The notes under the pieces are model-generated. The model was not told the origin of the DNA, made no database searches, and saw only the letters and a program-made list of their open reading frames with translations. A DNA stretch of 64,000 bases. It comes from Owenia fusiformis. Taxonomy: Eukaryota > Annelida > Polychaeta > Sabellida > Oweniidae. Of this stretch, positions 1 through 10,800 are shown in pieces; positions within the stretch are counted from its first letter, which is position 1; every line of letters begins with the position of its first letter. The translations under genes and the position numbers were made by a program. The DNA lies in the NCBI GenBank assembly GCA_903813345.2, contig CAIIXF020000008.1, forward strand, positions 9,341-73,340, written 5' to 3'.

Positions 1-675
1 TCGCAGCCAAAGACAGGCAAGCATTGGCGATGGCTTCCCGTCCGCTTCGACGGACCTTGAGCGAACGAGTGCCCGGCGCTGGTTGGCGATGCAGGTCGGG
101 TCGATAGGCGCTGAACGATGGGCGCTGCGGTCTTTCCCGTCCCGAGGGATTCAGCCTGGCGTGGCAGGGGAAGGGCTGAGTGAATGAAGCGTTCGTTCCA
201 CTAAGGGCGCCGCGGCGAGTTGAGCGCCGCGCGCGTGGAGGCATAGCGGCTCGCAGCCAAAGACAGGCAAGCATTGGCGATGGCTTCCCGTCCGCTTCGA
301 CGGACCTTGAGCGAGCGAGTGCCCGGCGCTGGTTGGCGATGCAGGTCGGGTCGATAGGCGCTGAACGATGGGCGCTGCGGTCTTTCCCGTCCCGAGGGAT
401 TCAGCCTGGCGTGGCGGGGGAAGGGCTGAGTGAATGTAGCGTTCGTTCCACTAAGGGCGCCGCGGCGAGTTGAGCGCCGCGCGCGTGAAGGCATAGCGGC
501 TCGCAGCCAAAGACAGGCAAGCATTGGCGATGGCTTCCCGTCCCCTCGACGGACCTTGAGCGAGCGAGTGCCCGGCGCTGGTTGGCGATGCAGGTCGGGT
601 CGATAGGCGCTGAACGATGGGCGCTGCGGTCTTTCCCGTCCCGAGGGATTCAGCCTGGCGTGGCGGGGGAAGGGC
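1..675. repeat. GC-rich 250-bp tandem repeat, about 2.7 copies
   Basis: The same unit starts at 1, 251 and 501, giving an exact 250-bp period with only a few base changes. The third copy breaks off near 675. The unit is far more GC-rich than the bulk of the window. Open frames cross it on both strands but only repeat with the unit, so I do not call genes. The nearby telomeric runs suggest subtelomeric satellite. I do not recognise rRNA or tRNA in the unit. Confidence 0.85.
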
Positions 676-2660
676 AGCGTCCAGCGCTGCGGCTAGCTTA
701 GTGCGCGGTTTCGTCCCTAGATGGCAGCACCTGCCGGCGTGATAATAAAATTGCACCGTCAGGTGCTGACACCTGACGTCTGTTACTTGAACCATGTTCC
801 GGGCAAGCAGTTCGGAGATAACAGCTGTCATCTAGCGGCTACCTTCGAGTCGGTCCCGTTCCGAAAGCTTGACGGTCTGGGTGAATGGAGTCGCGTGCCC
901 ACTCGGCGGTCAGAGTGAATGCAGGGTCACTACCTCACCGAGTTCGCCGACGGCCGGCGGTACGCGCTCTTGGACGGAGACAGCGGGGCGGCACGACATC
1001 GTCCGCTCGCACGCTCGTGATACCGCCAACGCTGGCTCGCTCGCTAGCCCGCCTCGTGCGAGCCAAGCCGGGTGAGCAGCTCTGAGACTGACACAGATCA
1101 GCAAGGCATCGTCTACCAGCGAGGGCGTAGCGCCGAGGTATCGCTCGCATCGTCCAGCGTCCGGTGTGGCGCGTGGGCTGAGTGAATGTAGCGTTCCTTG
1201 CACTAAGGGCGCCGCGGCGAGTTGAGCGCAAGGTCGGGTGCTGAACGACGGGCGCAGTGGTCTCTCCTCTACCGTCCCGAGGGATTCAGCGATAGCGTGG
1301 CCTGGCGTGGCTTGGAGGCACCCCGAGCGGTGCCGCCTCTGCATAGGTGAAAGGCGGGCCCCGTGCGAGGTATCGCTCGCATCGTCCAGCGTCAGGGACT
1401 TACCGCCTCGTCTTTTCGCCTCTAGAAAGTCTTAAAAATAAAGCGAAGGCTTTGGGGGCCAAACTGGTCCACTAAACTCTCGAGAAGCTTAGCATCTGCC
1501 TTATGATATACGTGCTTTGTGAAATCTCGTCTTGCTCGAGCCGTTTAACCTGCAACACTAAACCGACACCTTAGAAACAAGTCTGAACTCTTGCTCGTAT
1601 ATATAGAGCTTAGGGCAAGACCCATTAGAACGGGGGTCGTCTGTCTGTGGCCTACTCATTAAAGTTTGTATGAGTAGGAGAGAAAAACTCTTGTGGATGA
1701 GACATTTCCTTTGCAATCTAAGCAAAAGAACACTTTGCTTCCCTGTCTATCGTCTTTCGTCCTCCCTCTTCGATGCTCTGGGCTAGAGGCGTCTACCCTC
1801 TTTTGCTATTTTGGGAAAAGTGAATAAGAGCACCCCGAGCGGTGCCGCCTCTGAATAGGTTAAAGGCGGGCCCCGTGCGAGCCAACCGAGCCGAGCTGGG
1901 CTTGGAGACGGAGACACAGATCGACACGACATCATCTAGCGCCGAGGTCGTGGCGCCGAGGTATCTACTGCGGAGCTGGCTCGCTAGCTTGCTCGCTTTA
2001 GCGGTGGATGGGCAGCGTCCAGCTTCGCCGATGGCTTTCCGTTGGGGACGAACGGAGATAACAGCTGTGATCTAGCGGCGAGCCCGACCTTCGAGTGGGT
2101 CTCGTTCCAAGGGCTTGACGGTCTGAGTGAATGCAGCGTCACTACCTTGATGGTCAGCGAGATCGCCGTCGGCCGGCGGTATGCGCTCTTGGACAGAGAC
2201 GGGGCGACACGACATCGTTCGCTCGCTCGCTCGTGATACTGCCAACGCTGGGTCGCTAGCCCGCCCCCAAGCGAGCTTCGTCCGGCGTCCGGGACTTACC
2301 CTGGTCGTCTCGCCTCTAGAAAGTCTTAAAAATAAAGCGAAGGCTTTTGGGGCCAAAGAGTTCGATTAAAATCTCGACGAGATTAGCATCTGCCCTATAA
2401 TATATGCGCCGTGTGGAATCTCGTTTCGTTCGAGCCGTTTACCCTGCAACACTAAGCCGACACCGTGGAAACTAGTCTGAAGGTGCTATCTAAGGCTAAT
2501 GCTTCTGCTCTCTAGCTTCGCCTCTAGCTCAGAGCCTCTAGCTCAGAGCATCGAAGAGGGAGGACACTGCTCTCTAGCTTCGCCTCTAAGAGGGAGGACG
2601 AAAGACGGGAGCAAAGTGTTCTTCTGCCTAAATTGCAAACAAATGTTGCAATTGAATAAG
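676..2660. repeat. Diverged subtelomere-like repeat field
   Basis: Blocks recur in direct order about 890 to 1290 bp apart. Segment 1418-1590 matches 2309-2480. The block around 818-900 matches 2055-2140. The block around 1316-1365 matches 1829-1880. An inverted pair links 1690-1791 with 2525-2660. The stretch stays GC-rich to about 2300. No coding gene is supported; the open frames change between copies. Confidence 0.7.
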
Positions 2661-2710
2661 ATAGACAGTCTGCGGGTAAATAAAGGATTCAAATCACCTT
2701 TCTTCAGGGT

Positions 2711-2790
2711 TATACCCTAACCCTAACCCTAACCCTAACCGGCCACGTTCGTAGTAGTTGGGCCCTAATCCTTACCCTAACCCTAATTCA
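2711..2790 (-). repeat. Short telomeric (TTAGGG)n runs
   Basis: CCCTAA is repeated about four times from 2711, then again near 2764-2790 with one degenerate unit. The orientation is that expected at a left chromosome end, yet 2.7 kb of GC-rich repeat lies outside it. This is therefore an internal or subtelomeric run rather than the physical end, unless the assembly is joined here. Confidence 0.85.
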
Positions 2791-3570
2791 TGCAATTGAC
2801 AGTATAACTTGACCGCCCCAGGCCTCCCGCTTAGGCCACTGTATTCTTCGGCGCTATACCTGGTCGGCTAGCACGGTCTCTTAGCTTCGTTTTCCTATGT
2901 TTTTATGCCGAGAGCGTATTTACGGAGTTATTCACTCGCGTGACAGGGTCGAATCCACTGACGGCAAACTCAGCGAATTATGCTTGCAGCGGCTCCAACA
3001 CGTAAGGGCGAAGAACGCCTGTGGAATGTCCTGACCTGGTCGGTTCTTGGAACATGGAGTTGGTTCGTGTAGCGGCTTGTAACATTTTCGTTTAGAAACA
3101 TCATTCGCGGATGTAGGGTGATTTCAAGCGACTTTTTAACTTGATTGCATGATCAAAGCCACGAAATAAGGCAATTCTTCTAGTGGGGGCCCCCCTCTAG
3201 TACGACCGAAAAATCATGACATTTTGAATTATTTTTTCAATATTTGTGATGTAAATGGTATCAATGAATCGTTGAATTGTAATATACGAATGAAATATGC
3301 TAAAATTATTTTAGTTTTTCTCAATACGTTTTGAGATATAGACTGTCATCGTCAGGGGTCAATTATCAATAAGGGCCCTTATGTTCTTGTATTGACTTAC
3401 TGTGGCTTCAGCTGAAATTATTTCTTGTTTACTCTTGGCGATGATAGGTATGAATTTTTTAAATTACATGAGCGCATTTATATAATTACGTTAATAAACC
3501 ACTATAAATTACATTGAAATTATAATTATGTTTGATACAATGATAAACCAATTTATTGTAAATATGCTAG

Positions 3571-4270
3571 CCTTGCTCCAAGTCGGTCTCTTTTACTTAT
3601 CTTGATTTCTATTATGACCGCCTTGTACCAAAGAGAAAGCCACGTGCTTTACCGACAGTTTGTTTATGTCGGTGATTTTGACCAATAGCACGCGATCTTT
3701 CAATGTCTAAATTTAGGTTACAAACACACGAGGTAATACAGTTGTTGATTTTGCTCCAATCAGCAAGTTAGTATCGGAACCTTTGATAGTGGCATTGTGG
3801 GAAGTCCTACCTCGCTTTACTTTCATCAGCTAGCAAAACTGAAAATGACCCTCGCAAAATCGATAATCGTTTTATTTGCCAAATATAATTGAAAGTAATT
3901 TGAATGTAGTGAACCGATTTAATATCAGAAAGTTGATGACTGATCAGTTCACATATAAACACTTATAGTTATGCTGTAAAAAGGATAATGAAAAGTTATT
4001 ATGTTTCTGGTGAATGCGTTTTATTTGTAAGGGAGATACCTGGATTTGCAGACTGCATGCATGCCGCATATAACTTCACAACCGCATGGCGAACACGTGG
4101 ATTTATTTATTGATTTTTGTGTATGACTACCGCTATTGGCTAATGCTATAGGGCACGCGTACTAGTTGGTGCATAATTTATCATAATAACAGTGGAGATA
4201 TATCGGATTACACAAGGCGGTAATAATTCAAGATCAGATAAAGTAAAAAATACCGACTTGGGGCAAGGCT
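3571..4270. repeat. Imperfect inverted repeat, foldback
   Basis: The block around 3571-3625 (GCTCCAAGTCGGTCTC, then GACCGCCTTGTA) is mirrored at about 4214-4270 (ACAAGGCGGT, then CCGACTTGGGGCAAGG). The arms are diverged. The arrangement fits an old foldback element; termini were not resolved. Confidence 0.65.
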
Positions 4271-4489
4271 ATAAATATGCTTACATTAACGTTTTGAGTC
4301 CTATAAAATATGGAAAAATACGAATGAAAATATTTATCACTATATTTTACACTAGTATATAAAGCTTACTCATGACAGATACTAGTAACTTTCCATGCCT
4401 CTCCGCATGGCCACAATTTCTCTGCAAACAGAGATTGGTTCGTCTCTAAATGTCACGCGCAGCTCTTTGAATCATCTGATTGCTAATAT

Positions 4490-4804
4490 TTAGTAAAGAA
4501 TGCTTCAATGGTTGATAATGTTTAAATATGCCACTCTTATTGCTAATCTTCTCGGGAAAATACTCCAACATTACTTTTGATATTATTTAATGCTCTGGTT
4601 GCTAATGTTTTAGTGGAAATACTCTAATGGTTGATAATGTCTAAGAAGAGAACACAATCGATGGTTAATAACGTTTAAAACTAAAGTTAATTGTAAATTA
4701 GAGATTGCTCTAAATAGTAGTTCATACATTGTAAAAACGTTCAAATGAAACATGTTGCAGAGAACGCTTTGCACTCGCTCGTTCGTTAGGTTGCAGAGAA
4801 TGTT
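4490..4804. repeat. Degenerate short repeats 3' of the first small gene
   Basis: Motifs like GGTTGATAATGTTTAAA and GCTAATNTT recur every 60 to 70 bases. Similar sequence lies 3' of the second small gene (about 23020-23123), including GTTGCAGAGAA. The shared flank suggests that the duplication that made the two genes included 3' sequence. Confidence 0.5.
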
Positions 4805-4881
4805 CTAATGTTTCATTATATTGTAGAGGGCACCCATCGTTGACAGGAGAATGACCATCACCAATGGCTCCAATGAGACAC
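4805..4881 (-). CDS. Paralogue A exon 4 (hydrophobic C-terminus)
   Basis: The acceptor GATTTTCAG precedes 77 bases ending in TAG at 4807-4805. The product VSLEPLVMVILLSTMG and the short end YNIMKH is hydrophobic. Length, phase and the residues L-E-P and M-K-H or F-K-H match exon 4 of paralogue B. Confidence 0.8.
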
Positions 4882-7800
4882 CTGAAAATCAAATCAGTAT
4901 TACCTTAGAAGGCATTGCATCAATCTTTAGTGTACCCAGGGGCATACACTCCCCTCCATAAGTTCGGTAATCTTAAATCACCCAATTGATTACATGTTAA
5001 AGTCATTTTATGTTTGAATTTTTATTTGAATAATCTGTTCAGAAAACTACTTTCTTGCAACAAGTACAATAGGTCAGAAATTGATGACAAATTTTGAAAT
5101 CAACATTCACATGCAAATCACTGTGAAATTGAAGTTTGCCGCAAGTCATATGACAGAGTATCCATCGTCGCTTGGAAAGTGCATAACTCCGTGCATATGG
5201 ACGCTCTCGGCATGAAACAAATAGGAAAACGTACGAAGCTGAGAGACCGTGCTAGCCGACCAAATATAGCCGCGAAGGATACAGTGGCCTAGACGGGTGC
5301 CTCGGGCCGTCGAACTCTACCGTCATTTGTCGAGTAGCTGGACGATCATTAACAAGTCCTGAGAATATATATAGTTTTATTAAGTATCCAGCTTTGTGGA
5401 GAAAAATATGGTTACTATGGAAATTCAAGTTTTGGGTAGGCGGATCAATATTGTAAATGCCGTTTTAACGAATCCTAAAAATTTTCTTTACTGTCAGAAA
5501 GAAGCATTCGATTTTTGAAGTAAAGATGATATTTTTGATAAAATGTAGAAGTATTCAATACTTTACCAATATTGCCTGCCATTGAGGGAAATAACCCTAA
5601 CCCTAACCAACTAACCCTAACCCTAATCACCGAAACCTGGATGAAAGGACGGTCTCTCAGCTTCGTACGTTTTCCTATTTGTTTCATGCCGAGAGCGTCC
5701 ATATGCACGGAGTTATGCACTTTCCAACCGACGATGGATACTCTGTCATAGAAAGAAACAAAAAACGATTGCACTAAAAAAACAAAAAATGTTAACAAAA
5801 AAACAGTTGTATAAATGATATATAAATAATTTCCGCATTGAATTCTTGTCAATCAGTCATCATTTCATAAAGGACCGTGTTTTTACAGAATGTTTTCAAT
5901 AATTAATGAATTCAATTCATCATATCGATACCAATCCTTTAAAGCTGCTAGTACAATAAGAACGAACATTACTCTTACCAGATATCACATGCGATTCTCT
6001 GCTCAAAAATATCATTGAATAAAAGAGCACACATTTAATTCAGATGCTTGCTTATTCATTTTGTGAAATCGTTCAATTTATCACGCACGTGGTGGCCTTT
6101 AAACGAGTCCAATCAATACCAATGCAAATGTGTTTAATGCTGCATTAGGTATAAGTCATAGTTTAAAGAACCGTCAAGAAAAACAATTCTATGTATTTTT
6201 CGTAAAGTTTTACCGGAACTACACTTATTTAGGAGACCCGCTGTTTTCGCTGCTGTTTGGATTGTAGTGAACTCTGGCACGGTATTCGGGACGCAACCAG
6301 TCTTCTCACGAACACAATTTGTGATGTTTTCGCCATTCTTCAAGAATCTGAAATAAATACATTTACATTTTATTAACAATTTAATACTGAGACAAGTCTG
6401 TATAGCTTAAGCATTTTGGTAAGCCAGGGCAGAACTAGCCATCCATCTCATTATCAAAAAAAACTCAATTCTCAACATTTTTTAATGAAATATATATAAT
6501 GAGTGACGTAGTAGGTCAGAATTCAAGAAGCAATCCACAGATTAACACCCCAGTCACATTTGTCGTATGGAGGCCGTGCGTCGACCGCAGATCAATTAAA
6601 TCAGTGAATTTCTGCGGCGAGCGTAGAAGAGCTACGCTCGCCTTGCGCTCTCTGTACGGCGTAATTTACATTTTGATATATGAAAAACATTGTAATGTAA
6701 TTGTATAAAGAATTTGCTAACTTTTATTGTTTAAAATATTATAAAACATGTATTTTGAAGAGATAATGACTTATAGCCCCGCAATATATATTGCCATATT
6801 TTCAAGAATGATGGAAATTTTGGATGCTTACTATATTTGTAACTTTTCTGTATGTATAGGGTGTCCTGAATTCAAATCTGCCAGATGCAATTTGTGTACT
6901 TTGCGGCATTAATTTGTACAGCCATTTCAATACGAGGGGTGATCAATAAGTAATGGACGCTTTTTTACATAAATGCTTTTTATAGACCAATCTCTTTAAT
7001 TTTTTCACCAGTGATACATCATTCAATTTTCTATCAACTCTGAAGATTTGGAGACAAAGCATGTAACATATTTTGATATATCTTTATTTCTGTGAAGGAG
7101 GTATAGGTACCCCGGGACCGACATAACGTCACACATTCTGAAGTCACTTATATAGCTCATTTAACGTGGAATGCAGTTTAATGCAAGTTGAACAAAATGA
7201 ACCATGATGGTTATGAATTCCACCATTTCGATACGCCATAATTGATTTTGAATATTTTGTCATCACTTTGTGGCATTCATGCCACCTTCATTTTACAGGG
7301 CCCTCTACAAAAGTTCCATTTAGTGCTACACACTCCTCATTAGCCTCATTAACCCAAAATTGAAAGACAAGGCCGAATCGTCATAACAATTGAAAGGCGA
7401 AGTTCCATTAATTTGAAGCTATTTTCACTCAGTTTTATCATAAAAAGGTGAAAATATGGCATAATTTAGAGAGTCATTCGAGAAAAACTTTCTAGTACTC
7501 GTACCTGTGCAAGATCGTCCATTCTTGACTCGCTTTGATAATATTTCTTTATCTCGTCTTCGACTCGATAAAGAGGAATTATCAAAGCTCATCAAGAATG
7601 GACGATCTTGCACAGGTACTCATACAAGAACCTCTATATCTTCCTCAATTTTTCACTGGTGTCCATTTCATTCCATTTTTCAACTTTGGAGATATCCAGT
7701 GCCACATTGTAATAAGTGCAATATGAGGAAAAATAAGCCCGCTTTTTGATCATGTGACTAAAAGTTATAACAATGTGGGAATAATGGGAAGATCACTAAC

Positions 7801-10800
7801 TAGTATACTCTGCAGGTAATTAACAAAGGAGATCACAAATCATGATACCATAAATGTAGTACAAACAAAAGAAAGCAGATTTGACATTATTTGTAACAAA
7901 AAAAAGTTCAGTCAGTGAACTGAATCGTTTATTGACCTGTTATACCCTTTTTACCTTGTCATTTACCTTTTAAAGATTTAGTGGATTTATCCAAAATATA
8001 TACAATTGTTCGCACTTAAGTTGTGTCGTTATGGCAACTACTTGACCAATCATGATCAAACTTGTCATAGCAACTAATTATATATATAGATACATAATCC
8101 CTGGAAATATGAATGTGATTGAATGCATACAGTGCGTATAAAAAACGCAACAGATTATTATCTCGGAAAGGTGCAAAACCAGTGATAACAGCATTGATTT
8201 CATTCAATGTACCATAAAACCACGTGTCTCCTCTTCACAATGATATATCATTCATTGATATTTAGTCATGATTGGGCAAGTAATCATTCCATTTGCATAG
8301 TGGGCCAAAATGAACTTGGGACCAAGTTATAAACATCGCAGAAGTCAGTGTATGGAGCCCGATGCAATATTGGAAGAAAACATAAAACCAATGCTGACCG
8401 CATCCTTTTCATTCAATGTACCAAAAAGCCAAATAACTCCTCTTTGCAATGGAATATCATTCATTCACAGGGAGTCATGGCTGTCCGAATAATCATTAAT
8501 TTTGCAAAGTGGGGCAAAATTCAGCTCGAACCCAAGTTTTAAACATTGCAAAAGTCAGTACAATGGGCATAGGGGCTATTGGAAGAAGGTGTTACAGGTG
8601 TGGCATAGACAGCAAAGGCTGTTCATACTCATACTCTTGCAAGAATACATCCTATACCCCTCCAAATAGTATAGTTTCCATATAGCTTTTGAAATCTCAT
8701 TAAATCTCGTTTTTCGTGATATTTTAAGAGACTTGCATAGTAGACCTTTAATAACCTACATTACCTTCGTTTAAATGGCATATCTGAATTCAGTGAAATA
8801 TTTTCTCCTGTAATAGCTTTGATTTACACAGTTATGTAATTTGAAAATTTTTCTATGACAATTAAAAAAAACTTGGGCCAAATGTCCATAGATGCAATAC
8901 TAAAATTCTTTAAAACCGTGGATTATTTGTATGTCAATCAACATTTTCATGTTTAATCCCAACATGTACATAAACAGGGTCATCATGTGGTATATCATTC
9001 AAGTTTTATACAGATTCAACTAACACACTTTGATAAATCATGAAATTAAGCCACTTTTCCAAGATTTTAGCATGTAAGTGAATGGAACTCTAGCCCAAGT
9101 TAAAAGCTGAATAAAAGATGGCAGCACGACATTTCATTGATTTTTCTGCTATTTAGAAACCACCACTTCCTTGCACATATAGATGCGCTCATCTGTCCAC
9201 GTCATGCATGGTTCAGCCCTGAGTCATCTGTGGGTCAAAGCAGAGAAAGCAGCCCATGGGCAATTCTTTCTCGAGGTTTTGCAATATCTGGTGGAGGAAT
9301 TGTGAGCACAGATACTCCAAAAGAAAAAGTCACAACAATTCAAGTCAGGAGAACTTCCATTGACACTTAGCCCTTGCACTGATTTTTGCTTTATCTAAAA
9401 CTTGGTCCAGAGCCGATTTTGACCCACTGTGCAAATGGAAGGATTTCTCACCCAACCTTTACCATATGTTAATGAATGACATATCATTGCAAAGAGGACA
9501 GACGTGGCTTTATTGATATAGTCATCACTAGTTTCGTGATTTTACGAGATAAATACTTGTTTCGTTTTTATACGCCCTGTATAACAGAAATTATTGATGA
9601 TTATCATAGTATTTCTTCATAAAAGTAGGCAGGGGTATATAAATGGCAATAATTCGAAGATGCTGAAGAACAAGACCCTATTATTTTCAAAATCAATGAG
9701 AAATGATATACAACACATAATTAGCATAAGTAGAAAAATGCAACACTGTAAGCAAAAACATGGTCCAAGCTAATCCAGTACCTTATCAGTCAAAATGGAA
9801 CAAGGGTCATATTCTGTAAAATATATTAGATAGGCAGAATAATGGTATACAAGACAATAATTGGTTTCCAATGCTCAATTGGCTTTTTATGATCGTATGT
9901 AGGTTACATCTATACACCCCGAGGTCGTTCGGCAATGTAGACCATGCCCTTAAAGCCAGGTATACACCAATGGGGCAAAATCCCACTTACCCCATCGAGT
10001 CCCATCTTGCCCCATCGAATCCCAATTTGCCCATTCGAATCCCACAAAGTCCCATGGGACCTTGATGACTTTGCCCCATCGTGCCCCATGGAGTCCCATC
10101 AAATCCCACAGTGCCCCATTGGTCTATGTCGGGCTTCACACAACACGTCATATGATCGAAAATCCCACCATGCCCCATGGAAAGAATGAACATGTTCATT
10201 CTCGATGGGACTCCGTGGGATTTTGCCCCATCTTGTCCCATCGAGTCCCACTGAGTCCCACATGGGACTTCATGGGACCTCATAAGAGCCTCGTGGGACT
10301 CGATAGGGCAAGATGGGGCAAAATCCCACGGAGTCCCATGGAGTCCCACGGACTTCATGGGACAAAATCCCAAAAGGTCCCACGAGGTCCCACGCAATGT
10401 TAAGTCTATGGAGGTCCCAACTTGCCCCATTGGTGTATACCGGGCTTAAGACAATTAAACAAATGACTAAATTTTGTGTAGTTTTGAATTTCAAACTCAA
10501 CAGTTTTTCGCTTATTTAATGTTATCCCCGGGCATCGATTTGCAAAGACTACATTCAAAATATACGATATGTGATGTATATTTCTTAGTTCTTCAACGAA
10601 ACCTACAAATATTTCGTTGCTGTTTTATCTTAATCGTAATTTCAATCACCGCCATCACTATTCAAACGAGTTACCTTGAAATATCAAGACGTTGTGCTAT
10701 TCTCACACTTATAAAACTCAATGTGACTGTCACTCACCATTTATAAAGCAGTAAAAAAAAGTTGGCCTAAGGGGTGTCAATTTTTTTCTAATTTCCCGGT

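Larger units (their letters stand above)
2820..5310. repeat. Inverted pair of subtelomere-like segments
   Basis: Segment 2820-2945 is repeated in reverse complement at about 5165-5310. Both contain the motif AGCACGGTCTCT and the stretch around GCCGAGAGCG. The interval holds an inner inverted pair (see 3571-4270) and the last exon of the first small gene (4805-4881). Apart from that exon I see no coding sequence. Confidence 0.7.

Noticed and set aside
180-1344. Open frames of 65 to 144 codons in the GC-rich first part
   Set aside because: They repeat with the 250-bp unit and overlap on both strands; GC-rich DNA has few stops by chance.
6859-7330. Possible mariner ends (GGGTGTCCTGAA at 6859, GAGGGGTGATCAATAAGTAA at 6940)
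   Set aside because: I could not find the inverted partner or target duplication, so no element is called.
9137-9370. 77-codon open frame within intron 2 of paralogue A
   Set aside because: It lies inside the foldback at 8128-9581, shows no domain and has no splice support.
10062-10403. 113-codon open frame, proline and histidine rich
   Set aside because: It reads through the short motifs of the TTAA element at 9954-10445 and mirrors frames on the other strand.
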